DNA of 64,000 nt from Bogoriella caseilytica (GTDB taxonomy: Bacteria; Actinomycetota; Actinomycetes; Actinomycetales; Actinomycetaceae), in contig NZ_RKHK01000001.1 of NCBI RefSeq assembly GCF_003752405.1, positions 248,001 through 312,000 on the forward strand, written 5' to 3'. Each line of letters opens with the position of its first letter. Within the stretch, counting starts at the first letter, position 1. Made by a program: the position numbers and the translations under genes. The notes below the pieces were generated by a model, which was not told where the DNA came from, made no database searches, and saw nothing but the letters and a program-made list of their open reading frames with translations. This document shows positions 61,098 through 64,000 of the stretch, piece by piece.

Positions 61098-62630
61098 TTG
61101 ACGCGAACTTCCCTCCGGCTCGGCACTCTTGCCGCGGCCGCAGCCCTGGTCCTGACCGCTTGCGGCGAGTCGGCCGAGCCTCCTGCAGAGACGTCGCCCA
61201 CCGAGGGCAACGACGACGCCACCACGGAGGAACTCAGCCCTGAGATCATCATCGGCTCCACCAACGAGCCCTCCACCCTGGAGCGGAACCGTGGGGGCAC
61301 CTCGGGTGTGCGCCAGACCATGACCCGCAATGTCTATGAGTCACTCGGTGGCATCGACGTGGACGGCGAGATCTATCCGGCACTGGCCGAGGACTGGTCC
61401 ATCTCCGAGGACGGGCTGACCTACACCTTCGATCTGCGTGAGGACGTCACCTTCCACGACGGCACCCCTTTCACCTCCGCGGACGTCGTCTGGTCGCTCT
61501 CCGAGATCATCGCCGAGGAGTCCGGTTCCGCGCGCCGCGGTGACCTGCTCGTCATGGAGGAGATCACCGCGGTCGACGAGCACACGGTCGAGATCCAGCT
61601 CTCCGAGCCCTCCCGCTCGCTGATCTTCAACATCGCCTCTGAGACCATCGTCAAGGACGGCGACCTCGAACTCACGGCTGACAACGGCACCGGCCCCTAC
61701 CGCTTCGTCGAGTGGGTCCAGGGCAGCTTCCTCACCCTCGAGCGGTACGACGATTACTGGGGTGAGCCCGCGCTGAACGAGGGGGTGACCTTCGAGTTCT
61801 TCACTGACACCACCGCCTTGAACAACGCGCTGGCCACCGGTCGGCTCGACCTGGTCATCGCCCAGGACTCCCCCGATCAGCTCGCGCAGTTCGAAGACAA
61901 CCCGGACTTCGTGGTCACCGAAGGCACCTCCACCACCAAGCAGCTCTGGGCGTTCAACAACAGCATCGAGCCCTTCGGCGACACCCGGGTACGCCAGGCG
62001 CTCTACCGCGCGATCGACCGCGAAGCCATTCTCGACGCCGTCTGGGCCGGCCGGGGCCAGCTGATCGGCTCCATGGTCCCGCCGGCTGATCCCTGGTACG
62101 TGGACCTGGCCGGGGTGCACGCCTACGACCCGGACTCCGCGCGCGAACTCCTCGAGGAGGCCGGTGTGGAGAACCTGAGCATCACCGTGGACTACATCGC
62201 CGGAGACGTCACCGAGATCGTGGCCCAGCAGCTCCAGTCCGACCTCGCCGCCATTGACGTCACGCTGAACCTCAACCCGATCGACTCTGCGGTCTGGTAC
62301 GAGCGGATCTACACCAACCACGACTTCGAGACGACCATTCAGAGCCACGTCAACCCCCGCGACGTGCTCTGGTATGCCAACCCGGACTTCTACTGGGGCT
62401 ACGACTCCGCGGACTTCCAGGAACTCGTCGCCCGCGCTGAGGCAGCGAGCAGCGACGACGAGCAGGTGGATCTGCTCCGCGCGGCCAACGAACTGCTCGC
62501 CGAGGACGCTGCCTCCGCGTGGCTCTACCTGGTGCCGCAGATCCGCGTCGCCGCCGCCGGAGTGAGTGGTTTCTCCGAGAATCAGGCCACCGAGGCCTTC
62601 TACGTCGCCGAGATCGTCAAGGAGTCCTGA
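61098..62630 (+). CDS. Substrate-binding lipoprotein of a dipeptide-type ABC importer
   Basis: 510 residues. From TTG 61098 the n-region TRTSLRLG, hydrophobic core and lipobox LTAC give a canonical lipoprotein signal; ATG 61044 would add 18 residues. The body is SBP_bac_5 with FDLREDVTFHDGTPF and RVRQALYRAIDREAIL. Distinct from the binding protein at 15955. Substrate unknown. First gene of an operon with two permeases. Confidence 0.9.
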   Translation: MTRTSLRLGTLAAAAALVLTACGESAEPPAETSPTEGNDDATTEELSPEIIIGSTNEPSTLERNRGGTSGVRQTMTRNVYESLGGIDVDGEIYPALAEDWSISEDGLTYTFDLREDVTFHDGTPFTSADVVWSLSEIIAEESGSARRGDLLVMEEITAVDEHTVEIQLSEPSRSLIFNIASETIVKDGDLELTADNGTGPYRFVEWVQGSFLTLERYDDYWGEPALNEGVTFEFFTDTTALNNALATGRLDLVIAQDSPDQLAQFEDNPDFVVTEGTSTTKQLWAFNNSIEPFGDTRVRQALYRAIDREAILDAVWAGRGQLIGSMVPPADPWYVDLAGVHAYDPDSARELLEEAGVENLSITVDYIAGDVTEIVAQQLQSDLAAIDVTLNLNPIDSAVWYERIYTNHDFETTIQSHVNPRDVLWYANPDFYWGYDSADFQELVARAEAASSDDEQVDLLRAANELLAEDAASAWLYLVPQIRVAAAGVSGFSENQATEAFYVAEIVKES

Positions 62631-62637
62631 GCCCTCC

Positions 62638-63597
62638 ATGCTCCGGTACGCCTCCCAGCGCTTGGTGGTGCTGTTGGTCTCGCTCGTGCTGGCCAGCGTG
62701 CTGATCTTCGTGATCCTGCGTTGGCTGCCGGGCGACTCCGCCGGCGGAACCCTGGGTGTGGGCGCCACCTCTGATCAGTTGGAGGAGTTGCGGCGTCAAC
62801 TCGGGACCGACCGCCCCGCCGCCGAGCAGTACAGTGAGTGGATCGGTGGCCTCGTCCGCGGTGACGCCGGTGACTCCTTTCTCTCGCGCGCTCCGGTGGC
62901 GGAGCTCATCGCCGCTCGTCTCCCGGTCACGCTTCCACTGAGTCTGGCTGCGTTCGCACTCTCTGTGCTGATCAGCCTGCCGATCGGAGTGCTCGCCGCC
63001 GTGCGCCGCCGCAAGCCCTCGGGGGCGCTGATCTCCATCGCCTCTCAGCTGGGGGTCGCCGTACCGATCTTCTGGGTGGGCGTCATCCTCATCGCCATCT
63101 TCGCCCTCAACCTCGGGTGGCTGCCGCCTGGCGGTTTCCCCCGCCAGGGCTGGCAGGCCCCCGGCGAGGCCATTCGCGCGCTGATCCTTCCGGCGCTGAC
63201 CATCGCCATCGCCATGTCGGCGGTGATGATCCGGTACATCCGTTCGGCCACCCTCGACGTGCTCGACCAGGACTACATCCGTACGGCCCGTGCCCTGGGC
63301 TACTCACGCTGGCAGGCGTTGGCCCGCCACGGCCTGCGCAATGCCGCGGTGCCGGTGGTGGCGATCCTCGGCATCGAGCTGGCCACCTCCATGCTCGGGG
63401 CCGTCGTCGTCGAAGCCGTGTTCGATCTCCCGGGAGTGGGATCGCTGCTGTTGTCCTCGGTGGTGGGGCGCGACCTCGCCGTCGTCCAGACCCTCGTGCT
63501 GGCCATTACCGCCACCGTTCTGGTCATCAACCTCGGCGTCGACCTCGCCCAGCGGGTCATCGATCCGCGCCTACGCACCACGGTGGTGACCCGATGA
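62638..63597 (+). CDS. ABC importer permease, DppB type
   Basis: 319 residues, six membrane helices. DppB features include RWLPGDSAGG, LRRQLGTDRP and the coupling loop RTARALGYSRWQALARHGLRN. Seven bases after the binding-protein gene; its stop overlaps the next gene (ATGA). Confidence 0.94.
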   Translation: MLRYASQRLVVLLVSLVLASVLIFVILRWLPGDSAGGTLGVGATSDQLEELRRQLGTDRPAAEQYSEWIGGLVRGDAGDSFLSRAPVAELIAARLPVTLPLSLAAFALSVLISLPIGVLAAVRRRKPSGALISIASQLGVAVPIFWVGVILIAIFALNLGWLPPGGFPRQGWQAPGEAIRALILPALTIAIAMSAVMIRYIRSATLDVLDQDYIRTARALGYSRWQALARHGLRNAAVPVVAILGIELATSMLGAVVVEAVFDLPGVGSLLLSSVVGRDLAVVQTLVLAITATVLVINLGVDLAQRVIDPRLRTTVVTR

Positions 63598-64000
63598 CGG
63601 AGCTCACCCCCGCGCCCGCTTCCCCACCCGCTCAGGAGACGTCCGGGGCTCGGCCTGCCACGCGCCGGCGTCGCGTGAGCCCGTCTCTGGCGCTTTCCCT
63701 GCTCCTGCTCGGAGCAGTTTTGATCACGGCCGCTCTCTCGCTGGTGTGGACGCCCTACGGCTTGACTGAAGCAGCCGGGCCGAGGCTCTCGGGGCCCTCC
63801 GGGGACACCTGGGCCGGCACGGACCGCCTCGGGCGCGACCTGGCCACCCAACTCATGCTCGGCGCGCGCTCGGCCCTCATCGTCGCGGTGGCCACGATGG
63901 CCCTGGCGGGAGCGCTCGGCGTCACGCTCGGTATCGCGGCGGCCACCGCCCAGCGCTGGCTGGACGTCACGGTACAGACCGTGGTCGATCTCCTCATCGC
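63594..64000 (+). CDS. ABC importer permease, DppC type (runs off right edge)
   Basis: The first 135 residues: Pro/Arg-rich cytoplasmic start, helix 1, the DppC-type periplasmic GTDRLGRDLATQLMLGARSA segment, and part of helices 2-3. Overlaps the upstream permease stop by four bases. The matching ATPases are expected beyond the window. Confidence 0.93.
   Translation, partial: MTELTPAPASPPAQETSGARPATRRRRVSPSLALSLLLLGAVLITAALSLVWTPYGLTEAAGPRLSGPSGDTWAGTDRLGRDLATQLMLGARSALIVAVATMALAGALGVTLGIAAATAQRWLDVTVQTVVDLLI

Noticed and set aside
1-64000. CRISPR arrays, IS elements, integrases, tRNA or rRNA genes
   Set aside because: I looked for regularly spaced repeats, transposase motifs, att-like flanks and tRNA-like sequence and saw none; short tRNA genes cannot be fully excluded without a covariance search.

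Overview
The window is chromosomal DNA from a high-GC Gram-positive actinobacterium. Evidence: an almost uniformly GC-rich third-codon position, many GTG and TTG starts, 4-base ATGA/GTGA stop-start overlaps, a Pol-PE-Lig type LigD with Ku, a SepIVA-like protein, MRF, and an LPXTG-anchored 'anchored repeat' ABC transporter. Gene order (rne, rplU, rpmA, obgE, proB ... proA, small membrane protein, nadD) fits Micrococcales. I could not identify the genus. There is no rRNA, tRNA, prophage, IS element or CRISPR array that I can see.

1-24.6 kb: a housekeeping backbone on the minus strand (rne, rplU, rpmA, obgE, proB, proA, 54-aa membrane protein, nadD). About 14.6 kb of accessory genes lies between proB and proA. 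It holds a dipeptide-type ABC importer joined to a fused CMD/peroxidase protein, an FAD protein and a luciferase-like monooxygenase. This matches the cluster defined by the TIGR04027-TIGR04030 families. It also holds NHEJ genes (ku, ligD), a YitT protein and a thioredoxin. A 31-codon leader ORF with alternating Met-Cys codons precedes the monooxygenase gene, which suggests cysteine- or sulfur-responsive attenuation.

25-42 kb: DUF4870, NAD(P)-binding, phosphotransferase and GNAT proteins; a DrrAB-like ABC exporter; the conserved block rsmD-coaD-sepIVA-like-DUF177-rnc-mutM; a hexapeptide-repeat protein; a luciferase-like oxidoreductase; an ABC ATPase with a DUF6297-like membrane partner; recG; a sterol-carrier-type protein; and an unusual EamA transporter carrying a C-terminal nucleotidyltransferase-like domain.

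42-58.3 kb: a zinc-homeostasis super-locus. Two divergent operons encode cysteine-free paralogues of ribosomal proteins L31, L28, L33, S14 and L36, with an MRF-like hibernation factor, a MATE transporter, a methyltransferase and a COG0523 GTPase. Next come zur, an ArsR/SmtB-type zinc sensor with an unannotated His-rich 51-aa protein, and a six-gene zinc uptake operon: an LPXTG surface protein, a ZnuA-like lipoprotein with an inserted surface domain, a membrane-anchored surface-domain protein, ATPase, permease and methyltransferase. Zur-box-like palindromes lie at all three expected promoters. The zinc-binding L28 gene lies just beyond, divergent from the uptake operon.

58.5-64 kb: a membrane-anchored rhodanese-type sulfurtransferase and a YeeE/YedE transporter (probable thiosulfate/sulfur import), then the start of a second dipeptide-type ABC importer that runs off the right edge.
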